In this document: positions 49,661 to 57,355 of the stretch, piece by piece
How positions within the stretch are numbered: position 1 is the stretch's first letter
Layout of the letters: the number at the start of each line of letters is the position of its first letter
Assembly (NCBI RefSeq): GCF_014208105.1
Contig: NZ_JACHMQ010000001.1
Location: forward strand, 3,658,001-3,722,000
Length of the DNA stretch: 64,000 bases
Origin: Actinomadura coerulea
GTDB lineage: Bacteria; Actinomycetota; Actinomycetes; Streptosporangiales; Streptosporangiaceae
Reading direction: 5' to 3'
Notes under the pieces: generated by a model
Told to the model about the DNA's origin: nothing
Databases searched by the model: none
The model's input: the letters and a program-made list of their open reading frames with translations, nothing else
Program-made: the position numbers and the translations under genes

Positions 49661-51733
49661 GTGTTTCTGAGAAGAGTGGAGATCGAAAACTTTCGCGGGA
49701 TCGATGAATTCAAAGCAAAAGACTTGAAAGACCTGGTCGTCATTGCTGGACCAAATGGGTGTGGGAAGAGTTGTGTGCTCGATGCCATCAGGCTTCTGAA
49801 ATCAGTATACGGCGGATATCAAGATAATGAATGGCAAATGTGGTTTGGTGAGTTCGGCATTGATATCTCAAACTTTGAAGGACTTTCTCGCCTATTTAGA
49901 AATAAGGAGCGACCCGTAGTAATAGAAGTTGATTTTGAACTAACAGAGAACGAGAGAAATTATCTACAGAATAACGTCGAGAACCTTCTGTGGCCTTCTA
50001 TTTGGAAACGACACATAGGCGAGAACTATGATTCGAATACCTATGCCACTCTGATCAGTCAACGCGACGGATTGGCGGAGAATATCGATAGAGAAGTAGC
50101 CCAAATTGCAGGTGAAATAAGAAGAGAAATGGAAAACGAGATTCACATAGGCAAACTCGTTATCAAGCCGAACTCGCCTATGACACCTCGCCCCTCACTA
50201 ATTATAGAGACTATATTCCGTACTTATATGCCTGAATTTCTGGGAATAATTGATTATCATAGTGCATCAAGAACTTATGAGCGTGAAGTTGTTGGTACAG
50301 TTGACCTCAACTTGCAGTCTACAATTCAGCGACAAAAACAGCAGACTTTGTACAATTGGCGCGAGAAATATAAGAATATTAAGGCAGAACTTGCCGCGAG
50401 TTATGTGCTAGGCCTGATTGCAGAAAAGAGCGGCTCTACGTCAACTGATGACTTGCCAAAAACTCTCAGTGAAATGTTCCGCAGTTTTTTCCCCGATAAG
50501 TCATTTTCGGGGCCCGTACCGGGTGGAGACGGGCGACTTAATTTTCCCGTCCATCTAATCACAGGAGAGGAGCACGATATCGATGAATTGAGCTCCGGTG
50601 AGAAGGAGCTTATTCATGGATACCTTCGACTCAGAAGTTCATCTCCTCGCAATTCTGTACTTTTGCTCGATGAACCGGAGCTTCACCTAAACCCTAGAAT
50701 GTTGCAGGGGCTAGTTGAGTTCTACCATGCCCACTTGGGTCGTGCACTGAACAATCAGATTTGGCTTGTTACCCATTCTGATGCCCTGCTCCGACAGGCT
50801 GTCGGAAATCAAGCTTTTAGCGTTTACCACATGAGCAGTCCAACTGGTCACCATGATAATCAGGCTTTGGAGGTAAAGACCTCGGATCGCCTTGATGAGG
50901 CAGTCGTTGAGATCGTAGGAGATTTGGCTGCCTACAAACCTCGGGCGAAAGTAGTCATTGTTGAAGGCGGCGGAGACGTCGAAGTCGATGTAAAGATCAT
51001 AGCTTCCTTGTTTCCGAGGTTTTATAGTGATGTCAATGTGGTTCCGGGAGGACCAAAAAAGCGAGTTCGGGATCTGTATGAAGCTCTAGAGAATGTTGCC
51101 AATAGAGCCGGATTGACTGAACGCTTTTTCGCAATTACCGATAAGGATATGGATGTTGCTGACGTTCCTTTGAGACGAAATGTCTTCACTTGGGATCGCT
51201 ATCACATCGAGAACTACCTGCTAGAACCTAGGTATATCAAGCTGGTTCTTGATGTGACTCTTGATCGAAAGTTCTTCTCAAACGAACGAGAGGTGTTGAC
51301 CGCGCTTCGCGACAGCGCTAGCAAACTTATTGATGGGCTAGTTGTGCGACAACTTCGGGAGGAGATAAACAACTCGCTCGTACGCGCGATCAACATCAAT
51401 GCGGCGCCGGACTCTAGAAGGCCTTCTGAAGATTTGGCTCCCTCGATCAAAGGATCTATTGATCGCCTTGCTAAGCTCGGAACAGAGTATCGCGATATTG
51501 CTAAACTTCGAGAGCGCGAGGAGAGCTTCAGGGTGAAATGGACAGAAGCATTGAAAACCGATGCTTGGATTAGGGAATTTCCGGGCCGAGATGTTTTGAA
51601 GCGTTTCGTGGACCTGCATGTAACTGGCGCCAATTATCCAGTCTTTCGGAATCTGATAATTGAGAAAATGGTCCTAGATAAGCATGAGCCAGAGGGCATG
51701 CGTTCGGCATTGAGTCAAGTTCATGCTTTCTAG
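49661..51733 (+). CDS. AAA ATPase with C-terminal DUF4435/TOPRIM-like nuclease domain, AT-rich cargo
   Basis: A 690-residue protein; AGGAGG sits 5 nt before the GTG at 49661. Residues 1-410 are an SMC/OLD-like ATPase: N-terminal FLRRVEIENFRGID, Walker A GPNGCGKS (30-37), signature ELSSGEKEL, Walker B LLLDEPELHLNP (D337) and H-loop LVTHSDALL. From about 425, KVVIVEGGGDVEVD (E435) and FAITDKDMDVAD (D494, D496, D498) give the TOPRIM-like E...DxD pattern. The DRYHIENYLLEP motif is typical of DUF4435. AAA-TOPRIM proteins of this kind include OLD nucleases and Gabija GajA relatives used in phage defence. The base composition is roughly 45% GC by eye against over 65% on both sides, so it was acquired from a distant source. 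It appears as a single gene. Confidence 0.87.
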   Translation: MFLRRVEIENFRGIDEFKAKDLKDLVVIAGPNGCGKSCVLDAIRLLKSVYGGYQDNEWQMWFGEFGIDISNFEGLSRLFRNKERPVVIEVDFELTENERNYLQNNVENLLWPSIWKRHIGENYDSNTYATLISQRDGLAENIDREVAQIAGEIRREMENEIHIGKLVIKPNSPMTPRPSLIIETIFRTYMPEFLGIIDYHSASRTYEREVVGTVDLNLQSTIQRQKQQTLYNWREKYKNIKAELAASYVLGLIAEKSGSTSTDDLPKTLSEMFRSFFPDKSFSGPVPGGDGRLNFPVHLITGEEHDIDELSSGEKELIHGYLRLRSSSPRNSVLLLDEPELHLNPRMLQGLVEFYHAHLGRALNNQIWLVTHSDALLRQAVGNQAFSVYHMSSPTGHHDNQALEVKTSDRLDEAVVEIVGDLAAYKPRAKVVIVEGGGDVEVDVKIIASLFPRFYSDVNVVPGGPKKRVRDLYEALENVANRAGLTERFFAITDKDMDVADVPLRRNVFTWDRYHIENYLLEPRYIKLVLDVTLDRKFFSNEREVLTALRDSASKLIDGLVVRQLREEINNSLVRAININAAPDSRRPSEDLAPSIKGSIDRLAKLGTEYRDIAKLREREESFRVKWTEALKTDAWIREFPGRDVLKRFVDLHVTGANYPVFRNLIIEKMVLDKHEPEGMRSALSQVHAF

Positions 51734-51749
51734 TAGCGTCCATGACGAC

Positions 51750-52385
51750 TTAGCGGTGGCCGAGACAAGAAGCGCTTCCTACTGGGTGCCAGTTCCAGTT
51801 GCGTTCTGGGCCTTGCTGGTCGACAAGAGTTACTTCGTTGATCTTGAATGAGCGAATGGTCGACAATTCTCGGCCGAGTGCAGTGATGAGTGGCGCGGCG
51901 GGTTGCTCGGTTTCGCTGTAGGCGAGTGTCATGTGTGGGGCCCATTGGGTGGGGCCCTCAGTGCGGCCTTCGCGACTTGTCACTTTTAGTGTGGCCGTCT
52001 GGACGGCGTTGCGAATCTTCCTCAAAGGGTCTATGGGATGGACCTCAGCGGCGATCGCCTCGGGGTGATAGAAGATTCGGCCGAGCGTTACGTCGATGGG
52101 AGCGATTTCGGCGAGGAGTTCGGAAGCGGCGGCGAGCATGTCTTGTTGCTGCATGGTGGTGATCTCGTCGGTAGAGCCGACTACGAGAGTGGTGATGTGG
52201 AGCCACTCGGTTGGTGTCATGTGGAGGCCCTGGAAGCCGGCGAGTCGCTTCTGTGCGGTCTTGGCGAGGTCGCGGGCTTCGGCGTGGTCGCCTACGAGGA
52301 TGTGCCAATAGAGGGTGCCCCGTCCGGGGCCGGGCTCCTCGCGGTTCTCCCAGCGGTTGATCATGCGTGTGGGCAGGGGGCTCAT
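51750..52385 (-). CDS. 2H phosphoesterase (2'-5' RNA ligase/LigT-like)
   Basis: A 211-residue protein with both HxTx motifs of the 2H superfamily: LHITTLV near residue 63 and PHMTLAY near residue 152. ATG at 52385 overlaps the stop of the HTH-TPR gene (ATGA), so the two are an operon. Family members open cyclic phosphodiesters, hydrolyse 2'-5' bonds or repair tRNA ends. In phages some 2H enzymes degrade cyclic oligonucleotide signals of bacterial immunity. The substrate here is unknown. Confidence 0.82.
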   Translation of the reverse strand: MSPLPTRMINRWENREEPGPGRGTLYWHILVGDHAEARDLAKTAQKRLAGFQGLHMTPTEWLHITTLVVGSTDEITTMQQQDMLAAASELLAEIAPIDVTLGRIFYHPEAIAAEVHPIDPLRKIRNAVQTATLKVTSREGRTEGPTQWAPHMTLAYSETEQPAAPLITALGRELSTIRSFKINEVTLVDQQGPERNWNWHPVGSASCLGHR

Positions 52386-53761
52386 GAGCGCTCCATGTCA
52401 GGGTCGTCGGTGAGGGCGGCGGCGTTGAAGTCGCGGATTTGCGCTCTGAGTTGGATGGCTAGAGAGGTGTTTCGGTAGCGGGGATGGCTGAGTCGGCGGT
52501 CTAGGTCGGCGACGTAGCGCGTGACGGTGGTCAGGCGCATGCCGGGGTCGAGCGTGAGCAGCTGGGCGAGTTGTTCGGCGGTGCCTTCGAGGTCGCCTTT
52601 GAGTAGGTGAGCTACTCCGGTGCCAACGCGGATCTGAGCCCATATCGCTGGGGCGACGGGTGCGCCTGCTGCCCATGCGGTATCCGCCATCTCGGCGGCC
52701 TGGAGGGCTCCATCCGGGTCGCCTGTTCGGGTGGCCACTGCTAGCGCGAAGAGGGCGCGCCGCTCGGTGGGGAATGACCAGACGGAGCGGTCGGTGGGGC
52801 GGTCGTGAATGGTCTCGGCTGACTGCTCGGCGCGCTTGACGGCCTGGCGGGCTCTGGTCTGGTCTCCTAGGAGTGCGGCGGCATTGGCCTCATACCAGGC
52901 GAGTTGCGTCTTCATCGGTGTCGGCGGGCTGGCTTCGTAGCCTTGCCGGGCGAAGTCGGCGGCTTCGATGAGGCGGTCTTGCCATCGGGCCGTTTTGGCT
53001 TGGGCGTACCAGGCGAACGCCTCGTTGGTGCCGGCTTCTCGGGCGAGCATGAGGGCGGCGGCTGCGTACTGCTCGGCGTGGTGGTCGAGGTTGACGTCAC
53101 CGAAGATCACGGCTGCGTGTGCCAAGAGATCGGCGTCAATGCGCAGTAGCTCGCGGGTGTGGCGGGGGCGGGGCCGGCTGCTTTCCAACAGGTCTTGCGT
53201 GCGACGGTGAAGGCGAAGCACCTGGGACAGCAGGCTTTTCGCAGGGACCTGGGTGTGTGCACTGGCGAGTGACGTGGTTGAGCGGGCAAGGCTCTCGATC
53301 GTTTCGTCTGCCGTGTCGCTGGTCGTCAGCCATCGCGTCAGCCGGGAGAGGTCCGTCGTGGTAGCGGGGTCGGACGGGTCAGCTCCGGTCGGTCTGGGTT
53401 CGGTGAGCACGATCCCCGTGCGGGCCTGTGGTTCGGGAGTCCTGGGTGCCGGTACGCCGGGGCGGGTTCGGGGTGCGAGACCGAGGGCCATCCGGGCGTT
53501 GTCGGGCATCTGGAGGCCGTCGGCGATGCGCTCGAACAGGTACAGCTTGGTTACGCGGCGCCCGCCCTCCTTCATGTGCTCGCTGACCCTGCCCTGGGTC
53601 AGGCCACAAGCGATCGCAATCTGAGTTTGAGTCGCGCCTGCGTACTGGCCCAGTAGATGGAAGACGGTCCCGATTTCGCGGGCAGTCAGGGCCTGGATCA
53701 TCTGCGGGCGTTCCCACAGTTCATCGGGGATGACGATCGGGTCTGAAGCCCGTCTCGGCAT
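52382..53761 (-). CDS. HTH (XRE-like) regulator with TPR-like sensor region
   Basis: A 459-residue protein; GGAGGGAGG precedes the ATG at 53761. Residues 20-85 are the helix-turn-helix: IGTVFHLLGQYAGATQTQIAIACGLTQGRVSEHMKEG. A Pro/Thr linker follows, then from residue 200 a series of helical pairs (HHAEQYAAAALMLAREAG, EAFAWYAQAKTARWQDRLIEA, AWYEANAAALLGDQTRARQA) of TPR type, common in streptomycete peptide- or partner-sensing regulators. Operon with the 2H phosphoesterase. A near-palindrome lies 36 bp upstream and could be its own operator. Confidence 0.82.
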   Translation of the reverse strand: MPRRASDPIVIPDELWERPQMIQALTAREIGTVFHLLGQYAGATQTQIAIACGLTQGRVSEHMKEGGRRVTKLYLFERIADGLQMPDNARMALGLAPRTRPGVPAPRTPEPQARTGIVLTEPRPTGADPSDPATTTDLSRLTRWLTTSDTADETIESLARSTTSLASAHTQVPAKSLLSQVLRLHRRTQDLLESSRPRPRHTRELLRIDADLLAHAAVIFGDVNLDHHAEQYAAAALMLAREAGTNEAFAWYAQAKTARWQDRLIEAADFARQGYEASPPTPMKTQLAWYEANAAALLGDQTRARQAVKRAEQSAETIHDRPTDRSVWSFPTERRALFALAVATRTGDPDGALQAAEMADTAWAAGAPVAPAIWAQIRVGTGVAHLLKGDLEGTAEQLAQLLTLDPGMRLTTVTRYVADLDRRLSHPRYRNTSLAIQLRAQIRDFNAAALTDDPDMERS

Positions 53762-53796
53762 GGGTCCTCCCTCCGTGTGACCAGACGTTGCCGAGC

Positions 53797-53817
53797 GTAT
53801 ATCCCACTGTGAGATAC
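53797..53817. promoter_or_regulatory. 21-bp imperfect palindrome, candidate HTH-TPR operator
   Basis: GTATATCCCACTGTGAGATAC matches its own reverse complement at 8 of 10 positions per arm. It lies in the 103-bp gap between the HTH-TPR regulator and the divergent small zinc-ribbon-like gene, an ideal place to control both. Confidence 0.45.
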
Positions 53818-53864
53818 CGCCTGGGGATGGGCCTGAGCTGGGCCCGTGGCGGATCGTGTGCGGC

Positions 53865-54041
53865 ATGACGCAGCAGCAAGATGCGGGCAAGCCGGACTGC
53901 GGGTCCTGTGGTGGCCGGGGGTGGAAGTTCATCCATCCTCGGCGCGCGGTCCTAGTGGGACTGCCAAGTGGTTCGGGATCGCCGGTGGACCGCAAGCCGT
54001 GTCGGTGGTGCACGCCGGTGCGTGAGGAGCGCGCGGCGTAG
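53865..54041 (+). CDS. small CxxC zinc-ribbon-like protein
   Basis: A 58-residue protein from ATG 53865. It has two Cys pairs, CGSCGGRGW (a DnaJ-type CxxCxGxG half-repeat) and CRWC, separated by about 25 residues, enough to hold one zinc. Very similar small proteins accompany regulators in streptomycete plasmids and AICEs. Role unknown, perhaps nucleic-acid or partner binding. Confidence 0.6.
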   Translation: MTQQQDAGKPDCGSCGGRGWKFIHPRRAVLVGLPSGSGSPVDRKPCRWCTPVREERAA

Positions 54042-54191
54042 TCCAGAAAGCTGCGGGGCCGGCGTAGGCGGTCAGGCGGATACGGGTGCGATCGCCCGGC
54101 GCGGTGCGGTCGTTCCTGCCAGGGGTGGTGGTGCGCCCCTGGGCCGTCGTTCGCCGGTCCCGCTCTCTTCTTCCCTGTGGAGGTGGTGGCT

Positions 54192-54581
54192 GTGGGTGAT
54201 GAGGTGAGTACGTGGGCGGCTGGCGTAGTGCGGCAGTCGGCTGCTGTGGCGCTGGTGGCCGACCTGGAGCGGCGGGGCCTGGCGGCCGAGGTGATCGACC
54301 AGGGCGCGGTGCGGGCGCGCAACCCGGCCGGTGAACCGGACGTTGGGGATCCTCGGGCGCGGGCGCTGAGTCCGGGACTGCGGCAGGAGGTGGTGTGCCG
54401 CACTCACCGGGGCGCGTTGTGGTGGTGGTGGGTCTGGTCGGGGCCGGACCGCCGTGCGCTCTCGGAGTTGGAACCGCTGTGCCCGGCGGCCAACATCGCG
54501 TTCGCGGGTGAGCGGATCGCGCGGGTGCTGGCCGTCCCCTTCGCCAGCTCGCCGGATGAGGTGTCGGGCGGGTGCGAATGA
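54192..54581 (+). CDS. hypothetical AICE protein
   Basis: A 129-residue frame; GTG 54192 has GGAGG 8 nt upstream, whereas an in-frame GTG at 54177 lacks one. The product contains AVALVADLERRGLAAEVID and a Trp-rich strand (ALWWWWVWSGPD) and ends CPAANIAFAGERIARVLAVP. No family recognised. ATGA overlap with the next gene indicates coupling. Confidence 0.6.
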   Translation: MGDEVSTWAAGVVRQSAAVALVADLERRGLAAEVIDQGAVRARNPAGEPDVGDPRARALSPGLRQEVVCRTHRGALWWWWVWSGPDRRALSELEPLCPAANIAFAGERIARVLAVPFASSPDEVSGGCE

Positions 54582-54814
54582 TGGGCGTTTCATGGGTGGC
54601 GGCGGCGTCGATGTCGCCGGAGATCAGTCGACGGCCGGTGACGGCGCAGATCGAGCGGGAGTTCTCCGGGGTGGTGGCCTGGTACGGCACCGTCACCCAA
54701 GCATGGTGGGCCGTGGTCCGGGTCCGCGGTAAGCACCTCCTGGTGGAGGCCAAGAGTCCGAGCGAGTTGCGGGAGGCGATCGTCACCGCGCGGGGCTGGA
54801 CGTGGCCGAGATGA
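54578..54814 (+). CDS. small hypothetical AICE protein
   Basis: A 78-residue frame starting at ATG 54578, overlapping the previous stop. It contains IEREFSGVVAWYGTVTQAWW and HLLVEAKSPSELREAIVTAR, resembling short proteins found before korSA-type genes in AICEs. Translationally coupled on both sides (ATGA at 54811). Confidence 0.55.
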   Translation: MMGVSWVAAASMSPEISRRPVTAQIEREFSGVVAWYGTVTQAWWAVVRVRGKHLLVEAKSPSELREAIVTARGWTWPR

Positions 54815-55227
54815 CGAGCGGGCCGAGCAAGGGCGGGCCGCATGCGGTGGGGCACGACCGGATCGGGACTGAATGCCCGGTCACGTGTCTTGGGGTGTGG
54901 ACGGTCGGTGACTTGCTGGCCCTGCTGGTGGAGGCGCGGCGGGTGTCCGGGCTGCCTGCTGCTCCTGCCGATGCGGGCTTTGGTGCGCACAGGCATGAAG
55001 GCGGGCGCCTGTCTCGGGCGTGTCCGCTGGCGTGCTTGCAGTTGTCGACCAGGGTCCGCAACGCCCTGCGCAACGATCGGAACTGCACTGCCACGACGGT
55101 GGGTGACCTGCTGGACCTGCTGTGGTCGCGTGACCTGCACGAGGTGCGGTTGATGGGCGCGCGGGGAGTCGGCGAAGTGCATGCGGTATTGCTGGCGGCA
55201 GGGTTCTCGGTGCCAAGACTGGGGTGA
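54811..55227 (+). CDS. small protein with RNA polymerase alpha-CTD-like domain
   Basis: A 138-residue protein; ATG 54811 overlaps the previous stop. Residues 80-135 (LSTRVRNALRNDRNCTATTV, then GDLLDLLWSRDLHEVRLMGARGVGEVHAVL) follow the helix pattern of the alpha subunit C-terminal domain, which has LSxRxxNxLK and a GxKSxxEI helix-hairpin-helix. An N-terminal TVGDLLALLVEARRV is similar to the central TVGDLLDLL motif, suggesting duplication. It might bind DNA or compete with RNA polymerase alpha at promoters; this is inference from pattern similarity. Confidence 0.55.
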   Translation: MTSGPSKGGPHAVGHDRIGTECPVTCLGVWTVGDLLALLVEARRVSGLPAAPADAGFGAHRHEGGRLSRACPLACLQLSTRVRNALRNDRNCTATTVGDLLDLLWSRDLHEVRLMGARGVGEVHAVLLAAGFSVPRLG

Positions 55228-55383
55228 GCTTCCCGGCGGTCGGCATCCCTTGCTGCCGTGGGCTAAAGCCGCGATAGGTGCGGGTCGGGGCGGCCCGGTA
55301 GTCGTGACGTAGGCGCGCATGGGCGCTACTGTGCGGTGAAGTGCGCTTATGCGGTCAAGCGCCAGAGTCGTCAGGTGGTCGTC

Positions 55384-56115
55384 ATGTCGGGTTTGGAGTT
55401 CGAGCCCCCCAAGTACGCGCGGGTGGTGCTGGAGTTGCGCCGCCGGATCGAGAACGGGGACTACGCCCCCGGCGCCATGCTGCCCTCGGAATCTCAACTC
55501 GTGCGGGAGTTCGCGGTGGGGCGTACCACGGTGGTGCGGGCGCTCCAGATGCTCCAGCAGGACGGATGGATCATCCGCGAGCACGGGCGCGGCTCGTACG
55601 TCAAAGGCCGGCCCTCGTCGTCGGCGCGGCCTGCTCGTCCGGGCCTGGCGGTGCTGGACCAACCCGAAACCGCGGCCGGGGTCACGCTGGTCGACGTCGG
55701 ATTGCAGCATGCGCCTACTGCGGTCGTCGGCCTGCTAGGCGGGGACAGTGGGCGTGTGGTGGCGCGGCGGTTGGTGACGGTCCGGGACGGGATCGCCTCG
55801 GAGGTGGTGACGTGCTGGTTCCCTCAAGAGCTGGTGTACGGGACCGACCTGGACAAGGATGCGGCGCTTCCGGTGGGGCTGCGGGCGCACCTGCGCACGG
55901 TCAAGGGCCTGCGCATCGATCACATCTCCGAGCGCATGACCGCGCGCCTTCCCGCAGGGGACGAACCCCACCTCTTGCAGATCAAGAAGTCTGAGCCGGT
56001 GCTGTCGGTGCTGGCTGGGCTGCATGACGCCTCGGATGCGGTGCGGTTCGTCGCCGAGGTCGTGATGCCCGGATCGCTGCATGAGCTGGAAGACGTCTAC
56101 AGCGTCCCCGAATGA
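55384..56115 (+). CDS. GntR/HutC-family regulator, KorSA-like
   Basis: A 243-residue protein from ATG 55384. Residues 8-78 are the GntR winged helix: YARVVLELRRRIENGDYAPG, LPSESQLVREFAVGRTTVVRAL and GWIIREHGRGSYV. The remainder is a UTRA-type effector domain (VVARRLVTVRDGIASEVVTCW, ERMTARLPAGDEPHLLQI, PVLSVLAGLHDA). In pSAM2, KorSA represses pra and so holds the element integrated; here it lies directly before the pra-like gene, with an inverted repeat between them. Confidence 0.85.
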   Translation: MSGLEFEPPKYARVVLELRRRIENGDYAPGAMLPSESQLVREFAVGRTTVVRALQMLQQDGWIIREHGRGSYVKGRPSSSARPARPGLAVLDQPETAAGVTLVDVGLQHAPTAVVGLLGGDSGRVVARRLVTVRDGIASEVVTCWFPQELVYGTDLDKDAALPVGLRAHLRTVKGLRIDHISERMTARLPAGDEPHLLQIKKSEPVLSVLAGLHDASDAVRFVAEVVMPGSLHELEDVYSVPE

Positions 56116-56173
56116 CCCAATCTCCCTGACCTGCCGATACGCAAGATGTGATGCAGGTCACTCTTCTGTAAGG

Positions 56174-56225
56174 TTGTCCGGTCGAGTGGCTGAGGTACTT
56201 TCTAGACATGCACTCGTCCGGACAA
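56174..56225 (+). promoter_or_regulatory. promoter and 13-bp inverted operator of the pra-like gene
   Basis: TTGTCCGGTCGAG (56174-56186) and CTCGTCCGGACAA (56213-56225) are inverted copies with one mismatch. The left arm contains a -35-like TTGTCC, and TACTTT at 56196-56201, 16 bp away, fits a -10. The right arm would fall just after the start of transcription. Binding of both arms would block the promoter, as expected for KorSA control of pra. Confidence 0.6.
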
Positions 56226-56255
56226 GCGGACGGGTGAACATCTGGAGGTGCCGCA

Positions 56256-56684
56256 ATGGCGGTAAAGGGTCCGTTCAAGGTCGCGTTCGGGGACATGTTC
56301 CCTCTCGGCGCGTTCGTCAAGGGCGGTGTGGAGGCGGTCCGCGACTTCGACGCCTCGACCAAGGAGACCTTCGTCCAGGCGCGAGACAAGGACACCGGCG
56401 AACTGGTGTGGGCCGTGGAAGTGGTCGACGGCGACCCCGAGTCCAAGGGGACGTTCAAGGTGAAGCTGACCGCGCCCGTTCAGCCGATCGTCCCGGAGGC
56501 TCCGGCGGGGTTCCCGTTCGTGCCGGTGGAGTTCGAGGGGCTGGCGGTCACGCCCTACGTCAACTCCGGTACCGGGCGGCTGGCCTACAGCCTCAAGGCG
56601 TCGGCGGTCCTCCCGGCCAACTTCAAGGGCGGCGGACGCACGACGAGCAAGGACAACGGCGCGGCCGCAAAGGATGCGGCCTGA
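56256..56684 (+). CDS. pra: Pra-like replication, integration and excision activator
   Basis: A 142-residue protein; TGGAGG precedes the ATG. The start MAVKGPFKVAFGDMFPLGAF, the strand VEAVRDFDASTKETFVQARD and the block PAGFPFVPVEFEGLAVTPYV closely follow AICE proteins annotated as plasmid replication, integration and excision activator. In pSAM2 Pra switches on rep, xis and int. TGATG overlap with the next gene starts a long coupled operon ending at the integrase. Confidence 0.8.
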   Translation: MAVKGPFKVAFGDMFPLGAFVKGGVEAVRDFDASTKETFVQARDKDTGELVWAVEVVDGDPESKGTFKVKLTAPVQPIVPEAPAGFPFVPVEFEGLAVTPYVNSGTGRLAYSLKASAVLPANFKGGGRTTSKDNGAAAKDAA

Positions 56685-56962
56685 TGGCGGGCGGGCGCAT
56701 GTCGGCGCTGTCGCTGCCGATCGATGCCGGGGCGTCGGTGGAGTTCAAGCCGTTCCGGGCGCGTACGCCGCTGTTCACGGTCTCGGCCGGTCGGGTGCTG
56801 GTCACCCTGACCCTCCCCGAGCGTGTCAGCGCGGGTGACGTGGAGTTCGCGCGGGGCCTGGCCTCCCAGGCTGCGGCCTACGCGGTGGAGGTGGAGCGGC
56901 TGTACCGGTCCGGTCGTCGTCCCTCGTCGGGCCGGTCCTCGGGCAAGGGAAAGGCGGCGTGA
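56684..56962 (+). CDS. small AICE protein, paralogue 1 (AxEVERL motif)
   Basis: A 92-residue protein, ATG 56684 overlapping the pra stop. It has a beta-rich start (PLFTVSAGRVLVTLTLPERV) and a helix FARGLASQAAAYAVEVERLY, then a Ser/Arg/Lys tail. The helix matches that of the following gene product (ARRLAELFGRYAAEVERLH), so the two are likely diverged paralogues, perhaps heterodimer partners. Function unknown. Confidence 0.65.
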   Translation: MAGGRMSALSLPIDAGASVEFKPFRARTPLFTVSAGRVLVTLTLPERVSAGDVEFARGLASQAAAYAVEVERLYRSGRRPSSGRSSGKGKAA

Positions 56963-57267
56963 TGGAGACCTCGTACAGCTTCACGACGGTGAGGGTGGAC
57001 CCGGACGGCACCTCGCACATCTCGGTCCACCTGATCCCGGACCGGCAGATGTCGGTCTACTGCTCGGACGGCGGTCACCGCGCGCAGATCGCGTTCATTC
57101 ACGCTGGCGCGAACGTGACCATCACGCCGACCAACCCCGAATCCCCGACCGCCGAGGACCTGGTGACCGCGCGCCGTCTGGCGGAGTTGTTCGGGCGGTA
57201 CGCGGCCGAGGTGGAGCGGCTCCACACCCTCAACGGCACCTCGACGCCCCGCGAGTCGGCGGCCTGA
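56962..57267 (+). CDS. small AICE protein, paralogue 2 (AxEVERL motif)
   Basis: A 101-residue protein, ATG 56962 overlapping the preceding stop (TGATG). N-terminal strands (YSFTTVRVDPDGTSHISVHL, VTITPTNPESP) precede the helix with YAAEVERLH. Related to the preceding product by the shared C-terminal helix. The 88-bp gap after it carries the RBS for the translocase. Confidence 0.65.
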   Translation: METSYSFTTVRVDPDGTSHISVHLIPDRQMSVYCSDGGHRAQIAFIHAGANVTITPTNPESPTAEDLVTARRLAELFGRYAAEVERLHTLNGTSTPRESAA

Positions 57268-57355
57268 AAGCAGGTGGGGCGGCTGGAGCTGGTACCTCCG
57301 GCCGCCCCGCTCTCCCCTCCCCGCTGAACAGCGCATAGAAGAGGTGAAACCCATC

